Shown: one piece after another, positions 7,480-16,994 of the stretch
Layout: every line of letters begins with the position of its first letter
Position numbering within the stretch: position 1 is the first letter of the stretch
Origin: CBDESN01 sp965242495
Lineage (GTDB): Bacteria > Pseudomonadota > Alphaproteobacteria > MPNO01
Direction of reading: 5' to 3'
Length of the DNA: 64,000 nt
Assembly: GCA_965242495.1 (NCBI GenBank)
Contig: OZ251446.1
Span: 1,240,001-1,304,000, forward strand
Notes under the pieces: model-generated
The model's input: only the letters and a program-made list of their open reading frames with translations
What the model was told of the DNA's origin: nothing
The model's database searches: none
Program-made: the position numbers and the translations under genes

Positions 7480-8471
7480 TGGCCGAAGCGACGGCCGATC
7501 CCGCGACGCCGCAGGGCGACCACCGGCCGGTGATGCTCGACGAGGTGATCGCGGCGCTGGCCCCGCGCGACGGCGCCATCTACGTGGACGGCACGTTCGG
7601 CGCCGGCGGCTGCACGCGAGCGCTGCTGGAGGCGGCCGATTGCGCGGTATGGGCGATCGACCGGGACCCGGACGCGGTGCGCCGGGGCGCCGCCCTGGCC
7701 GAGCGCTACGCCGGCCGGCTCACGCTGGTGCAGGGACGCTTCGGCGACATGGCGACGCTGCTGCGCGACCGCGCCGCGGCGCCCGTGGACGGCGTGACCC
7801 TGGACGTGGGCGCATCTTCGGTCCAGCTGGACGACGCCGGGCGCGGCTTCTCCTTCCGCCGGGACGGGCCGCTCGACATGCGGATGGAGAAGGCCGGGAC
7901 GACCGCGGCGGAGGTCGTGAACCGGATCGACGAAGGGCCGCTGGCCGACATCCTGTTCGACTACGGCGAGGAGCGTCGGGCGCGCCGCATCGCCCGCGCC
8001 ATCGTCGAAGCGCGCCAAGCCGGACCGATCACCCGGACGGCCCAGCTGGCGGCGATCGTCCGCGCCGCCTGCCCCGCCAGGCCGAGCCCCCGCCGCGCGA
8101 TCGACCCGGCGACCCGGACGTTCCAGGCGCTGCGCATCCACCTCAACGACGAACTGCGCCAGCTCGCGAGCGGCCTGGTCGCGGCCGAGGCGATCCTGTG
8201 TCCGGGCGGCCGCCTCGCCGTCCTCACCTTCCATTCGCTCGAGGATCGCGAGGTCAAACGGTTCCTCCAGGATCGCAGCGGCCGGCGCCCGCGCGGCTCC
8301 CGCCACCGCCCCGAACGGCCGCGCCCGGCCGGCGCGCCGACCTTCCGGCTGCTGGCGCGCGGCGCGGTCCGGCCGAGCGCCGCCGAGATCGCTCGCAATC
8401 CGAGGGCGCGCTCGGCGCGGCTGCGCCTCGCCGAGCGCATCGCGGCCGGCGCGGCGGAGGCGGGGCGATGA
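7479..8471 (+). CDS. rsmH: 16S rRNA (cytosine-1402-N4)-methyltransferase RsmH
   Basis: RsmH (MraW) methylates C1402 in the ribosomal P site. The 330-residue protein shows the opening HRPVMLDEVIAAL, the SAM-binding segment YVDGTFGAGGCTRALL, the DGVTLDVGASSVQLDDAGRG motif, and the late TFHSLEDREVKRFL motif. Length is typical (about 310-330). It is coupled at both ends, sharing one base with mraZ and four with ftsL. Confidence 0.96.
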   Translation: MAEATADPATPQGDHRPVMLDEVIAALAPRDGAIYVDGTFGAGGCTRALLEAADCAVWAIDRDPDAVRRGAALAERYAGRLTLVQGRFGDMATLLRDRAAAPVDGVTLDVGASSVQLDDAGRGFSFRRDGPLDMRMEKAGTTAAEVVNRIDEGPLADILFDYGEERRARRIARAIVEARQAGPITRTAQLAAIVRAACPARPSPRRAIDPATRTFQALRIHLNDELRQLASGLVAAEAILCPGGRLAVLTFHSLEDREVKRFLQDRSGRRPRGSRHRPERPRPAGAPTFRLLARGAVRPSAAEIARNPRARSARLRLAERIAAGAAEAGR

Positions 8472-8773
8472 TCCAGCGCTCGACCCTGATCGCGGCCCTG
8501 CTCGCGACCGTCGCCGGCGCGGCGCTCTATCTCGTCAAGCACGAGACCCGAAGCCTCGAAGACCGGCTGGCCGGCCTCGACCGCGCGATCATGGAGACCC
8601 AGGAGACCATCCACGTCCTCAAGGCGGAGTGGAGCTTCCTCAACCAGCCGGGCCGGCTCGAAGCGCTGGGGACGCGCCTGCTCCAACTCGAACGGCTGCG
8701 CGCCGATCAGACCGTCGCCGCCGACGCGCTGGCCGCGGCCCTGGCGGCGAAGGCGTCGGAGGGGCCGCGATGA
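8468..8773 (+). CDS. ftsL: Cell division protein FtsL
   Basis: FtsL is a bitopic inner-membrane protein of the divisome FtsQLB complex. The 101-residue product has a short cytoplasmic start, a membrane segment (about residues 7-23; LIAALLATVAGAALYLV) and a periplasmic leucine-zipper-like coiled coil (ETQETIHVLKAEWSFLNQPGRLEAL). Sequence is poorly conserved in this family, so the call rests on topology, length and position between rsmH and ftsI. It overlaps both neighbours by 4 bases. Confidence 0.9.
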   Translation: MIQRSTLIAALLATVAGAALYLVKHETRSLEDRLAGLDRAIMETQETIHVLKAEWSFLNQPGRLEALGTRLLQLERLRADQTVAADALAAALAAKASEGPR

Positions 8774-10482
8774 CCGCGCCGACGCCCGACATCGGCAACC
8801 AGGTCCGCCTCGAGGGCCATCGCAAGCGCGCGGTCGAGACGGCGCGCAGCCGGCTGCTCGCCGTCGCCGGCGTGCTGGCCGCCGTCTATCTGTCGATCGC
8901 CGGACGTCTGGTCGATCTCACGCTGCTGCATGACGGCCAGGAGCCGCGGCGCGTCCTGGCCCATGGCGCCGACGGGCTGCGGACCGGCCGCGCCGACGTC
9001 ACCGATCGCCGGGGGAGGCTGCTGGCGACGAACCTGCTGACGGCTTCGCTGTTCGCCGATCCGCAGCTGGTTCCCGACCCGGCCGCCGCCGCGGCCCGGC
9101 TGGCGCGGGTGCTGCCCGAGCTCGACGAGGCCGCGGTCGTCGCCAGGCTCGGGACCGACAGCCGCTTCGTGTGGCTGCGGCGGCATCTGACGCCGGATCA
9201 GCAATACGAGGTCAACCGGCTCGGCATTCCGGGACTCGACTTCCAGCGCGAGGAGCGGCGGGTCTACCCGATGGGCCGGATGGCGGCGCATGTGCTGGGC
9301 TTCACCGATGCCGACAACCGCGGCCTGACCGGCATCGAGCGCTATTTCGACGAGGCGCTGCGCACGCGCGACGAGGCGCTGGCGCTGGCCCTCGACGTCC
9401 GGGCGCAGCACGCCTTGCAGGACGAGCTCGCCCTGGCGAAGCGCCGCCATCGCGCGATCGGGGCGGCCGGGATCGTGCTCGACGCCGGGACCGGCGAGGT
9501 CGTCGCCATGGCGTCGCTGCCCGACTTCGACCCCAACCGGCCGCACGGAATCGACGACGACGCGCTGTTCAACCGCACGACGCTCGGCGTCTACGAGATG
9601 GGATCGACGTTCAAGATATTCAACACGGCGATGGCTTTGGACGGCGGCGTCGCGACCCTCGCCAGCGGTTACGACGCGACCCACCCGATCCGCATCTCGC
9701 GCTACGCGATCCGCGACTACCACGCCAAGCGGCGCCGGCTGTCGGTGCCGGAGATCTTCGTCTACTCGTCGAATATCGGCTCGGCGAAGATGGCGCTCGC
9801 CGCGGGCGGCGAACGCCAGCGGGCGTTCCTGGGTCGGCTGGGCCTGTTGCGCCGGCCCGAAATCGAGCTGCCGGAGATCGGTCTGCCGCTCGCCCCGGCG
9901 CGATGGGGCGAGGTGAGCGTCATGACCATCGCCTTCGGTCACGGGCTGGCGGTGAGTCCGCTGCAGCTGGTCGCGGGCGTGGCGGCGGTGGTCAATGGCG
10001 GCGTCCTGCGTCCGCCGACCCTGATCCGGCGCCCGGCCGGGCGCCCGGTTCCGGGGGCGCGCATCCTGTCGGCCGCGACCTCGGACAAGATGCGGCGGCT
10101 CATGCGTCTGGTGGTCCGCCACGGGACCGGACGGCGCGCCGCGGCGAAGGGCTACATGGTCGGCGGCAAGACCGGGACCGCCGAAAAGGCCAAGGGCGGC
10201 CGCTACCGCGAGCGGACGGTGATCTCCTCCTTCGTTGCCGCCTTCCCGATCCAAGACCCGCGCTTCGTCGTCTTCGCCATGATCGACGAGGCCAAGCCCA
10301 CGGCCGAGACCCACGGCTACGTCACCGGCGGGTGGGTGGCCGCGCCCGTCGTCCGGGGGGTGATCGAACGAATCGCGCCGCTGCTCGGCGTCCCTCCGGT
10401 CGACGAATCGGACGACGCGCTGCAGCGGCGCATGGCCGTCCCCGCCGCGCCGGGGGCGGAGAAGCGGCTTGCGTCTTTCTGA
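8770..10482 (+). CDS. ftsI: Septal peptidoglycan transpeptidase FtsI (PBP3)
   Basis: FtsI crosslinks septal peptidoglycan together with the FtsW polymerase. The 570-residue protein has one N-terminal membrane anchor (about residues 30-50), a pedestal domain and a transpeptidase domain. Active-site motifs are in place: SxxK (Ser279-Lys282 in GSTFK), SxN (Ser333-Asn335) and KTG (Lys467-Gly469 in GGKTGTAEK). Its 3' end overlaps murE by 14 bases. Length is normal for alphaproteobacterial PBP3. Confidence 0.96.
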   Translation: MTAPTPDIGNQVRLEGHRKRAVETARSRLLAVAGVLAAVYLSIAGRLVDLTLLHDGQEPRRVLAHGADGLRTGRADVTDRRGRLLATNLLTASLFADPQLVPDPAAAAARLARVLPELDEAAVVARLGTDSRFVWLRRHLTPDQQYEVNRLGIPGLDFQREERRVYPMGRMAAHVLGFTDADNRGLTGIERYFDEALRTRDEALALALDVRAQHALQDELALAKRRHRAIGAAGIVLDAGTGEVVAMASLPDFDPNRPHGIDDDALFNRTTLGVYEMGSTFKIFNTAMALDGGVATLASGYDATHPIRISRYAIRDYHAKRRRLSVPEIFVYSSNIGSAKMALAAGGERQRAFLGRLGLLRRPEIELPEIGLPLAPARWGEVSVMTIAFGHGLAVSPLQLVAGVAAVVNGGVLRPPTLIRRPAGRPVPGARILSAATSDKMRRLMRLVVRHGTGRRAAAKGYMVGGKTGTAEKAKGGRYRERTVISSFVAAFPIQDPRFVVFAMIDEAKPTAETHGYVTGGWVAAPVVRGVIERIAPLLGVPPVDESDDALQRRMAVPAAPGAEKRLASF

Positions 10483-11950
10483 CCTGTTGGCGGTCGAGGA
10501 GGAGAATCGGCGCGACATGACCGGGCAACCCGCCGACGCGATCGACATAGCCGGGCTCAGCGCGGATTCGCGCGCGGTGAAGCCCGGCTACCTGTTCGCC
10601 GCCCTGCCGGGGTTCGCCGCCGACGGGCGCGCCTTCATCGACGATGCGGTCGCGCGCGGCGCATCGGCGGTGCTCGCCCCGCCCGGCGCGCGGCTGAGCC
10701 GGGCGGCGCTGGCGCGGGGCGTCCGGCTGGTGACCGACGCCGATCCGCGGCGACGGCTCGCCGAGCTGGCGGCGCGGTATTTCGGCCGCCAACCCGCGGT
10801 GGTCGCCGCGGTCACCGGCACCAACGGCAAGACCTCCGTCGCCGCGTTCACCCGCCAGATCTGGCGAGCGCTGGGCCATCGCGCCGCGAGTCTCGGCACG
10901 CTCGGCCTCACCGCCCCCGGCATCGAAGGCCGCCCGACGCTGACCACGCCCGATCCGATCGCGCTCCATCGCGATCTTGCGAAGCTGGCCCGGTCCGGCG
11001 TCGACCGCCTGGCGCTGGAGGCTTCGAGCCACGGCCTCGAACAGCGGCGGCTCGATGCGGCTTCGATCGCCGCCGCGGCGTTCACCAACCTGTCGCGCGA
11101 CCATCTCGACCATCACGGCACGATGGCGGCCTATCGCGCCGCCAAGCTGCGGCTGTTCAGCGATCTCGCGACGCGCGGCGGCGGCGCCGTGCTCAACGCC
11201 GATGCGGACGACGTCGCCGCCTTCCGCGCCGCCGCGGCCGGACGCGGCCTGCGCTCGATCGACTACGGGGTTCGCGCCCGCGACCTGCGCATCGACCGAC
11301 TCCGCCCCCATGCCGGCGGCCAAACGCTCGACCTCGTCGTGTTCGGCGAACGCCGCCGCGTCGATCTTCCCCTTCCCGGCGCCTTCCAAGCGGCGAACGC
11401 GCTTTGCGCGCTGGGCCTCGCGATCGCCTGCGGCGACGAGTGGGAGCCCGCCCTGGCGGCGCTGCCTCGCCTGGAGGGCGTTCCGGGCCGTTTGCAGCTC
11501 GCGGCGCGCGGGCGCGGCGGGGCGCCGATCTACGTCGATTACGCGCATACCCCCGACGCGCTGGCGAACGCGCTGTCGGCGCTGCGCCCGCATACCGAAG
11601 GCCGGCTGACGGTGGTCTTCGGCTGCGGCGGCGACCGCGATCCGGGCAAGCGCCCGCTGATGGGAGCGGCCGCGCATCGCCACGCCGACGCCGCGATCGT
11701 CACCGACGACAACCCGCGCGGCGAGGACGCGGCGGAGATCCGCCGGCAGGTGCGGATTGGCTGCCCGGAGGCGCGCGAGATCGGCGATCGGGCCGAGGCG
11801 ATCCGCATCGCGGTCGCCGGGCTCGACGCCGGCGACGTGCTGGCGATCGCCGGCAAAGGCCACGAGTCGGGCCAGATCGTGGGCGGCGAAGTACGGCCGT
11901 TCGACGACGTGGACGCGGCGCGGAGAGCAGCCAAGGAGATCGCAGGATGA
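10469..11950 (+). CDS. murE: UDP-MurNAc-tripeptide synthetase MurE (meso-DAP adding)
   Basis: MurE adds the third stem-peptide residue to UDP-MurNAc-L-Ala-D-Glu. The 493-residue ligase has the ATP-binding VTGTNGKTS (residues 115-123) and the DNPR motif (414-417, followed by GE) that selects meso-diaminopimelate rather than lysine. The TTG start gives the usual MRLSDLL opening and lies inside the ftsI 3' end; the first internal ATG (codon 17) is a less likely alternative. It overlaps murF by 4 bases. Confidence 0.95.
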   Translation: MRLSDLLAVEEENRRDMTGQPADAIDIAGLSADSRAVKPGYLFAALPGFAADGRAFIDDAVARGASAVLAPPGARLSRAALARGVRLVTDADPRRRLAELAARYFGRQPAVVAAVTGTNGKTSVAAFTRQIWRALGHRAASLGTLGLTAPGIEGRPTLTTPDPIALHRDLAKLARSGVDRLALEASSHGLEQRRLDAASIAAAAFTNLSRDHLDHHGTMAAYRAAKLRLFSDLATRGGGAVLNADADDVAAFRAAAAGRGLRSIDYGVRARDLRIDRLRPHAGGQTLDLVVFGERRRVDLPLPGAFQAANALCALGLAIACGDEWEPALAALPRLEGVPGRLQLAARGRGGAPIYVDYAHTPDALANALSALRPHTEGRLTVVFGCGGDRDPGKRPLMGAAAHRHADAAIVTDDNPRGEDAAEIRRQVRIGCPEAREIGDRAEAIRIAVAGLDAGDVLAIAGKGHESGQIVGGEVRPFDDVDAARRAAKEIAG

Positions 11951-13374
11951 GAGGCATGAGCGCCGCGGCGACGCTGTGGACCGCAGCCGAGGCGACCGCG
12001 GTCACCGGCGGTTGCAACTCGCTCGACTGGTGCGCCCGCGGCGTCTCCATCGACAGCCGCACCATCGCGCCGGGCGACCTGTTCGTCGCGTTGAAGGGCC
12101 CGGTCCATGACGGCCACGACTTCGCGGTCGCGGCCCGCGACCGGGGCGCGGCCGCGGTGCTGGCGCGCGCCCGGCCGGCCGGTCTCGGCCCCGCCGCCCC
12201 GCTGCTGCTGGTGAACGACACCATGACCGCCCTGTACGCGCTCGCCAGGGCGGCGCGGAGCCGGACCGACGCCCGCATCGTTGCAGTCACCGGCAGCGCC
12301 GGAAAGACCGGGACCAAGGAGGCCCTCCGGCGCGTGCTGGCGGATCAGGGGCCGACGGGGGCGAGCTTCGGGAGCTTCAACAATCATTGGGGGGTCCCGC
12401 TGTCGCTGGCGCGCCTGCCGGCCGATGCCGCTTACGGCGTGTTCGAGGTCGGTATGAACCATGCCGGCGAGATCCTGCCGCTGTCGCGGCTGATCCGCCC
12501 GCATGTTGCGCTGATCACCAACGTCGGCAGCGCGCATATCGAACATTTCGACTCGGTGGAAGCGATCGCCGACGCCAAAGCGGAGATCTTCGCCGGCGTG
12601 CCGGGCGACGGGACGGCGATCCTCAATCGGGACAACCCGCATTTCGAGCGGCTGGCGCGGGCGGCCCGCGAGCGCGGGCTGAGCGACATCGTGGCCTTCG
12701 GCGCCGATTCGCGCGCCGATGCGAGGCTCATCGCCTGCGATGCAGGGAGCGAGGCGAGCGACGTGACGGCGCGCATCCACGGCGAGGAGATCCGCTATCG
12801 GGTCGGCATCCCCGGCCGCCACTGGGCGCTCAACAGCCTCGCCGTCCTCGCCGCGGCGCGGGCGCTCGGCGCCGACCTGGCTGCGGCGGCGCGGGGCCTC
12901 GCCGGGCTGGAGGCGCTCGACGGGCGCGGGCGCACGCACCGATTGCGGTGCGGCAAAGGCGAGATCCGCCTGATCGACGAGAGCTACAACGCCAACCCGG
13001 CGTCGATGCGGGCGGCGATCGAAACACTGGGCGGCGCCCGGCCCGCGGCGGAGGGGCGTTGCATCGCGGTCGTCGGCTCCATGCTGGAGCTGGGCCGTGA
13101 ATCGGCCAAGCGTCACGCCGAGGTCGCGGAGACGCTGGAGCGCTGCGGGGTCGATCTGGTGTTCGCCGCCGGCGAGATGCGCGAAGCCTATCGGCGCTTG
13201 CCGCGGGCGATGCAGGGCGCGGCGGCGGAGAGCGGCGACGCCCTCGCGGGCCAAGTGACGCAGGCCGTCCGCCCGGGCGACGTCGTGATGGTCAAGGGCT
13301 CGAACGCGAGCGGCATGAAGAAGGTCGTCGACGCCCTGCTGCGGCGCCGGCCAGCCGCCGCCGGGAAACGCTGA
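11947..13374 (+). CDS. murF: UDP-MurNAc-tripeptide:D-Ala-D-Ala ligase MurF
   Basis: MurF attaches the D-Ala-D-Ala dipeptide, completing the cytoplasmic pentapeptide precursor. The 475-residue protein has the P-loop TGSAGKTGTK (about residues 117-126), a FGSFNNHWGVPLSLA motif, FEVGMNHAGEI, and the DESYNANPASM signature near residue 345. A second ATG three codons in (MSAAAT) is a possible start. The 18-base gap before mraY is one of the few spacers in this operon. Confidence 0.95.
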   Translation: MRGMSAAATLWTAAEATAVTGGCNSLDWCARGVSIDSRTIAPGDLFVALKGPVHDGHDFAVAARDRGAAAVLARARPAGLGPAAPLLLVNDTMTALYALARAARSRTDARIVAVTGSAGKTGTKEALRRVLADQGPTGASFGSFNNHWGVPLSLARLPADAAYGVFEVGMNHAGEILPLSRLIRPHVALITNVGSAHIEHFDSVEAIADAKAEIFAGVPGDGTAILNRDNPHFERLARAARERGLSDIVAFGADSRADARLIACDAGSEASDVTARIHGEEIRYRVGIPGRHWALNSLAVLAAARALGADLAAAARGLAGLEALDGRGRTHRLRCGKGEIRLIDESYNANPASMRAAIETLGGARPAAEGRCIAVVGSMLELGRESAKRHAEVAETLERCGVDLVFAAGEMREAYRRLPRAMQGAAAESGDALAGQVTQAVRPGDVVMVKGSNASGMKKVVDALLRRRPAAAGKR

Positions 13375-13392
13375 ACGGGAGCCGCCGCCGCC

Positions 13393-14481
13393 ATGCTCTA
13401 CACCTTTCTGTATCCGCTCGCCGAAGACGTGGGCCTGTTCAACCTGTTCCGCTACATCACGCTGCGGACCGGGGGCGCGGTGGTGACCGCGCTGTTCGTC
13501 AGCTTCCTGCTCGGTCCGGCGACGATCCGCTGGCTCAAGAGCCGCCAGGCCGCCGGCCAGCCGATCCGCGACGACGGGCCGGAATCGCACCTGATCGCCA
13601 AGAAGGGCACGCCGACGATGGGAGGGGTGCTGATCCTGTCGGCGATCGCCGTCGCGACCCTGTTATGGGCGGATCTCAGCAACCGCTACGTCTGGATCGC
13701 GCTGCTGGCGACGCTGGGGTTCGGCGCCATCGGCTTCGCCGACGACTACCTCAAGCTGGTCAAGCGATCGAGCGGCGGAATGTCGGGCAAGGTCAAGCTC
13801 GCGGCCCAGATCGTCATCGGCGCCGCGGCCGCCTTCTGGATCGTGCGAACGACCGGCGCGCCGCTGTCGACGAGCCTGACGGTGCCGTTCCTCAAGGAAT
13901 TGCTGCTGCCGATGGGGTGGTTTTTCCTGCCCTGGGCGGTGATCGTCATGGTCGGCGCCTCCAACGCGGTCAATTTGACCGACGGCCTCGACGGCCTCGC
14001 CATCATGCCGGTGCTGATCGCCGCCGGCTGCTTCGCGCTGATCGCCTATCTGGTCGGCAACGCCGTATTCTCCGATTATCTCCAGATCCATTTCGTGCGC
14101 GGTTCGGGCGAGCTGGCGGTGTTCTGCGGCGCGCTGGTGGGCGCGGGCCTCGGATTCCTGTGGTTCAACGCGCCGCCCGCGATGGTGTTCATGGGGGATA
14201 CCGGCTCGCTCGCGGTCGGCGCCGCGCTGGGCGCGATCAGCGTCATCACCAAGCACGAGCTGGTGCTCGCCATCATCGGCGGCCTCTTCGTCCTCGAGGC
14301 CATCTCGGTGATCGTGCAGGTCGCCTCGTTCAAGATGACCGGCCGCCGCATCTTCCGCATGGCGCCGCTCCATCACCACTTCGAGAAGAAGGGATGGGCG
14401 GAAGCGACGATCGTGATCCGCTTCTGGGTGATCGCGACCATCCTCGCCCTCGCCGGCCTGGCGACCCTCAAGCTGCGCTGA
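13393..14481 (+). CDS. mraY: Phospho-MurNAc-pentapeptide translocase MraY
   Basis: MraY transfers phospho-MurNAc-pentapeptide to undecaprenyl phosphate, making lipid I at the inner membrane. The 362-residue product is polytopic with about ten hydrophobic segments. It carries the catalytic Asp-rich loop FADDYLKLVKRSS (near residue 118), NAVNLTDGLDGLA (near 195), and the histidine loop MAPLHHHFEKKGW near residue 325. The length is that of the family (about 360). Confidence 0.97.
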   Translation: MLYTFLYPLAEDVGLFNLFRYITLRTGGAVVTALFVSFLLGPATIRWLKSRQAAGQPIRDDGPESHLIAKKGTPTMGGVLILSAIAVATLLWADLSNRYVWIALLATLGFGAIGFADDYLKLVKRSSGGMSGKVKLAAQIVIGAAAAFWIVRTTGAPLSTSLTVPFLKELLLPMGWFFLPWAVIVMVGASNAVNLTDGLDGLAIMPVLIAAGCFALIAYLVGNAVFSDYLQIHFVRGSGELAVFCGALVGAGLGFLWFNAPPAMVFMGDTGSLAVGAALGAISVITKHELVLAIIGGLFVLEAISVIVQVASFKMTGRRIFRMAPLHHHFEKKGWAEATIVIRFWVIATILALAGLATLKLR

Positions 14482-14484
14482 GCG

Positions 14485-15876
14485 ATGATCGCCCTGCCCC
14501 ATCGCGCCAACCAGCGGCTCGCCGTCTTCGGCCTCGGCGGCTCGGGACTGGCCGCGGCGGCGGCGCTGCGCCGCAGCGGCGCCGGGGTGCTGGCCTGGGA
14601 CGACGACGAGAGGTCGCGCCGCGCCGCCGCGGCGGAGGACGTGCCGCTCGCCGACCTGCGCGGCTGCGACTGGTCCGGGCTGGCGGCGTTGGTGCTGAGC
14701 CCCGGCGTCCCGCTCACTCATCCCGCGCCGCACCCGGTCGTCGCGGCCGCGCGCGCCGCCGGCTGCGCCGTGCTCGGCGACATCGAGCTCCTGGCCGAGG
14801 CCTGCCCGCAGGCGACGTTCGCCGGCGTCACCGGCACCAACGGCAAATCGACCACGACCGCTTTGCTTGGACATATCCTCGCCGCGTCGGGCCGCAGGGT
14901 CGAAATCGGCGGCAATCTGGGGCCGCCGGCGCTGGCGCTGGCGCCGCTGGGAACCGGCGGCTGCTACGTACTCGAACTGTCGTCGTTCCAGCTCGATCTG
15001 ATCCATGCGGCGCGATTCGACCCGGCGGTGCTGCTGAACGTGACGCCGGACCATCTCGACCGCCATGGCGACATCGACGGCTACGTCGCCGCCAAGCGCC
15101 GCATCTTCCGGCGGCGGCGCGGCATCCAGACCGCGGTCGTCGGCGTGGACGACGAGCATGGCGAGACGCTCGCGGCCGAGCTGGAGGAGCGTCCCGGATG
15201 GCGCGTCGTCCGCGTCTCGTCGGAACGGCGGCTGCGCCGCGGCGTCTACGCGCTCGACGGGAGGCTGTACGACGCGGCGGACGGACGCGGCCCCGTCGCG
15301 GTCGCCGACCTACGGCGGATCGAGACCTTGCCGGGCGTCCACAACCGACAGAATGCCGCCGCCGCCTTCGCCGCGGCGCGCGCGCTGGGGGTCGCTGCGG
15401 CGGAGGCCGCGCGGCATCTGCCGACCTATCCCGGTCTCCCGCACCGGCAGGAGACGGTCGCCGCGATCGGCGGCGTGCGCTACGTCAACGACTCGAAGGC
15501 GACCAACGGCGACGCCGCGGCGCGCGCCCTGGTCTGCTACCGGCCGATCTACTGGATCGCCGGCGGGCTGGCGAAAGCGGACGGCCTGAACGCCGCCGTC
15601 GGCCACGCTGACCGCATCCGGCGGGCGTTCCTGATCGGGCAGGCGGCCGAACGGTTCGCCAAGGAGCTCGACGGCCGCGTCGCGGTGACGCGCGCGGGCG
15701 ATCTGGCGAGCGCGGTGCGGGCCGCGCACCGGCTGGCGCAGGCGGAGGGTCTGCCGGGCGCGGTGGTGCTGCTGTCTCCGGCCTGCGCATCGTTCGACCA
15801 GTGGAAGGACTTCGCGGCGCGCGGCGATGCGTTCCGCTCGCTGGTCCGGGAACTCGGCGGCGAGGCGCGCCGATGA
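14485..15876 (+). CDS. murD: UDP-MurNAc-L-alanine:D-glutamate ligase MurD
   Basis: MurD adds D-glutamate to UDP-MurNAc-L-Ala. The 463-residue protein shows the N-terminal Rossmann motif FGLGGSGLAAA, the ATP site GVTGTNGKSTTTAL (about residues 112-125), the ELSSFQLD segment, the NVTPDHLDRHG motif and a C-terminal YVNDSKATNGDAA. It begins three bases after mraY and overlaps ftsW by 4 bases. Confidence 0.96.
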   Translation: MIALPHRANQRLAVFGLGGSGLAAAAALRRSGAGVLAWDDDERSRRAAAAEDVPLADLRGCDWSGLAALVLSPGVPLTHPAPHPVVAAARAAGCAVLGDIELLAEACPQATFAGVTGTNGKSTTTALLGHILAASGRRVEIGGNLGPPALALAPLGTGGCYVLELSSFQLDLIHAARFDPAVLLNVTPDHLDRHGDIDGYVAAKRRIFRRRRGIQTAVVGVDDEHGETLAAELEERPGWRVVRVSSERRLRRGVYALDGRLYDAADGRGPVAVADLRRIETLPGVHNRQNAAAAFAAARALGVAAAEAARHLPTYPGLPHRQETVAAIGGVRYVNDSKATNGDAAARALVCYRPIYWIAGGLAKADGLNAAVGHADRIRRAFLIGQAAERFAKELDGRVAVTRAGDLASAVRAAHRLAQAEGLPGAVVLLSPACASFDQWKDFAARGDAFRSLVRELGGEARR

Positions 15877-16994
15877 CGGTCTTCGCCCGCACCGACACGT
15901 CGATCCTGGGCCGCTGGTGGTGGACGGTGGACCGCTGGACGATCGCCGCTCTGGCGCTCATCGCCGCGGCGGGGGCGATCCTGACCCTGGCGGCGTCGCC
16001 CCCCATCGCCGACCGCCTGGCGCTGGACCCGTTCTATTTCGCGCGTCGCCAGTTCGCCTATCTGCCGGCGGCGCTGATCCTCCTGTTCGGCGTCTCGCTG
16101 TTGTCGCCGCGCGGCATCCGGCGACTGGCGGCGATCGGGTTCGGCGTCTCGATCCTGCTGCTCGCCGCGACCTTCTTCGTCGGCGCCGAGATCAAGGGCG
16201 CCAGACGCTGGTTGGATCTCGGCTTCGTCTCCATGCAGCCTTCCGAGTTCGTCAAGCCGACGATGGCGGTGCTGGCCGGATGGGCGTTCGCCGCGCATCG
16301 CGCGCAGGGGCTGACGCAGGCGAACGCGGCTGCGATGGCGCTGCTGGCCGTCGTCGTCGGCATGCTGGTCCTCCAGCCGGACATCGGCATGGCGGTGATC
16401 GTGTCGGCGACCTGGCTGGCGCAGCTCTTCCTCGCCGGGCTGGGTCTCCACTGGGTAGCGCTCGCGGCCGTCGCCGCGGCCGCGGCCATGATCGTCGCCT
16501 ATTCGATGCTGCCCCACGTGGCCGCGCGCATCGACCGGTTCATCGATCCGACCTCGGGCGACAGCTATCAGATCGACCGGTCGCTGGAAGCGTTCGCCAA
16601 TGGCGGGTTGCTCGGCCGGGGGCCCGGCGAAGGAACCATCAAGGCGATCCTGCCGGACGCGCATTCCGACTTCGTCTTCGCCGTCGCCGGCGAGGAGTTC
16701 GGGCTGATCGCCTGCCTGTTCGTCGTCGGGCTGTTCGCGTTCGTCGCCCTGCGCGCGGTCGCGCAGCTGCTGCGCGAGGACGATCTGTTCGTGCTGCTCG
16801 CCGGCGTCGGGCTGGTAACGCAGTTCGCGATGCAGGCGGCGGTGAACATGGGCTCGGCGCTGCGCCTGATCCCGACCAAGGGCATGACGTTGCCTTTCAT
16901 CAGCTACGGCGGATCGTCGCTGCTGGCGGTGGCTCTGGGCGTCGGCATGCTGCTCGCCTTGACGCGCCGCCGGGTGCGGCTGGAGTGGTCGTGA
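15873..16994 (+). CDS. ftsW: Septal peptidoglycan polymerase FtsW (SEDS family)
   Basis: FtsW is the glycosyltransferase partner of FtsI at the septum. The 373-residue protein has about ten membrane segments and the SEDS landmarks GARRWLDLGFVSMQPSE (near residue 110) and the late TKGMTLPFISYGGSS (near 335). The QPSEFVKP and YGGSS motifs separate FtsW/RodA proteins from unrelated transporters; position between murD and murG identifies it as FtsW. The ATG is set by the ATGA overlap with murD. Confidence 0.96.
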   Translation: MTVFARTDTSILGRWWWTVDRWTIAALALIAAAGAILTLAASPPIADRLALDPFYFARRQFAYLPAALILLFGVSLLSPRGIRRLAAIGFGVSILLLAATFFVGAEIKGARRWLDLGFVSMQPSEFVKPTMAVLAGWAFAAHRAQGLTQANAAAMALLAVVVGMLVLQPDIGMAVIVSATWLAQLFLAGLGLHWVALAAVAAAAAMIVAYSMLPHVAARIDRFIDPTSGDSYQIDRSLEAFANGGLLGRGPGEGTIKAILPDAHSDFVFAVAGEEFGLIACLFVVGLFAFVALRAVAQLLREDDLFVLLAGVGLVTQFAMQAAVNMGSALRLIPTKGMTLPFISYGGSSLLAVALGVGMLLALTRRRVRLEWS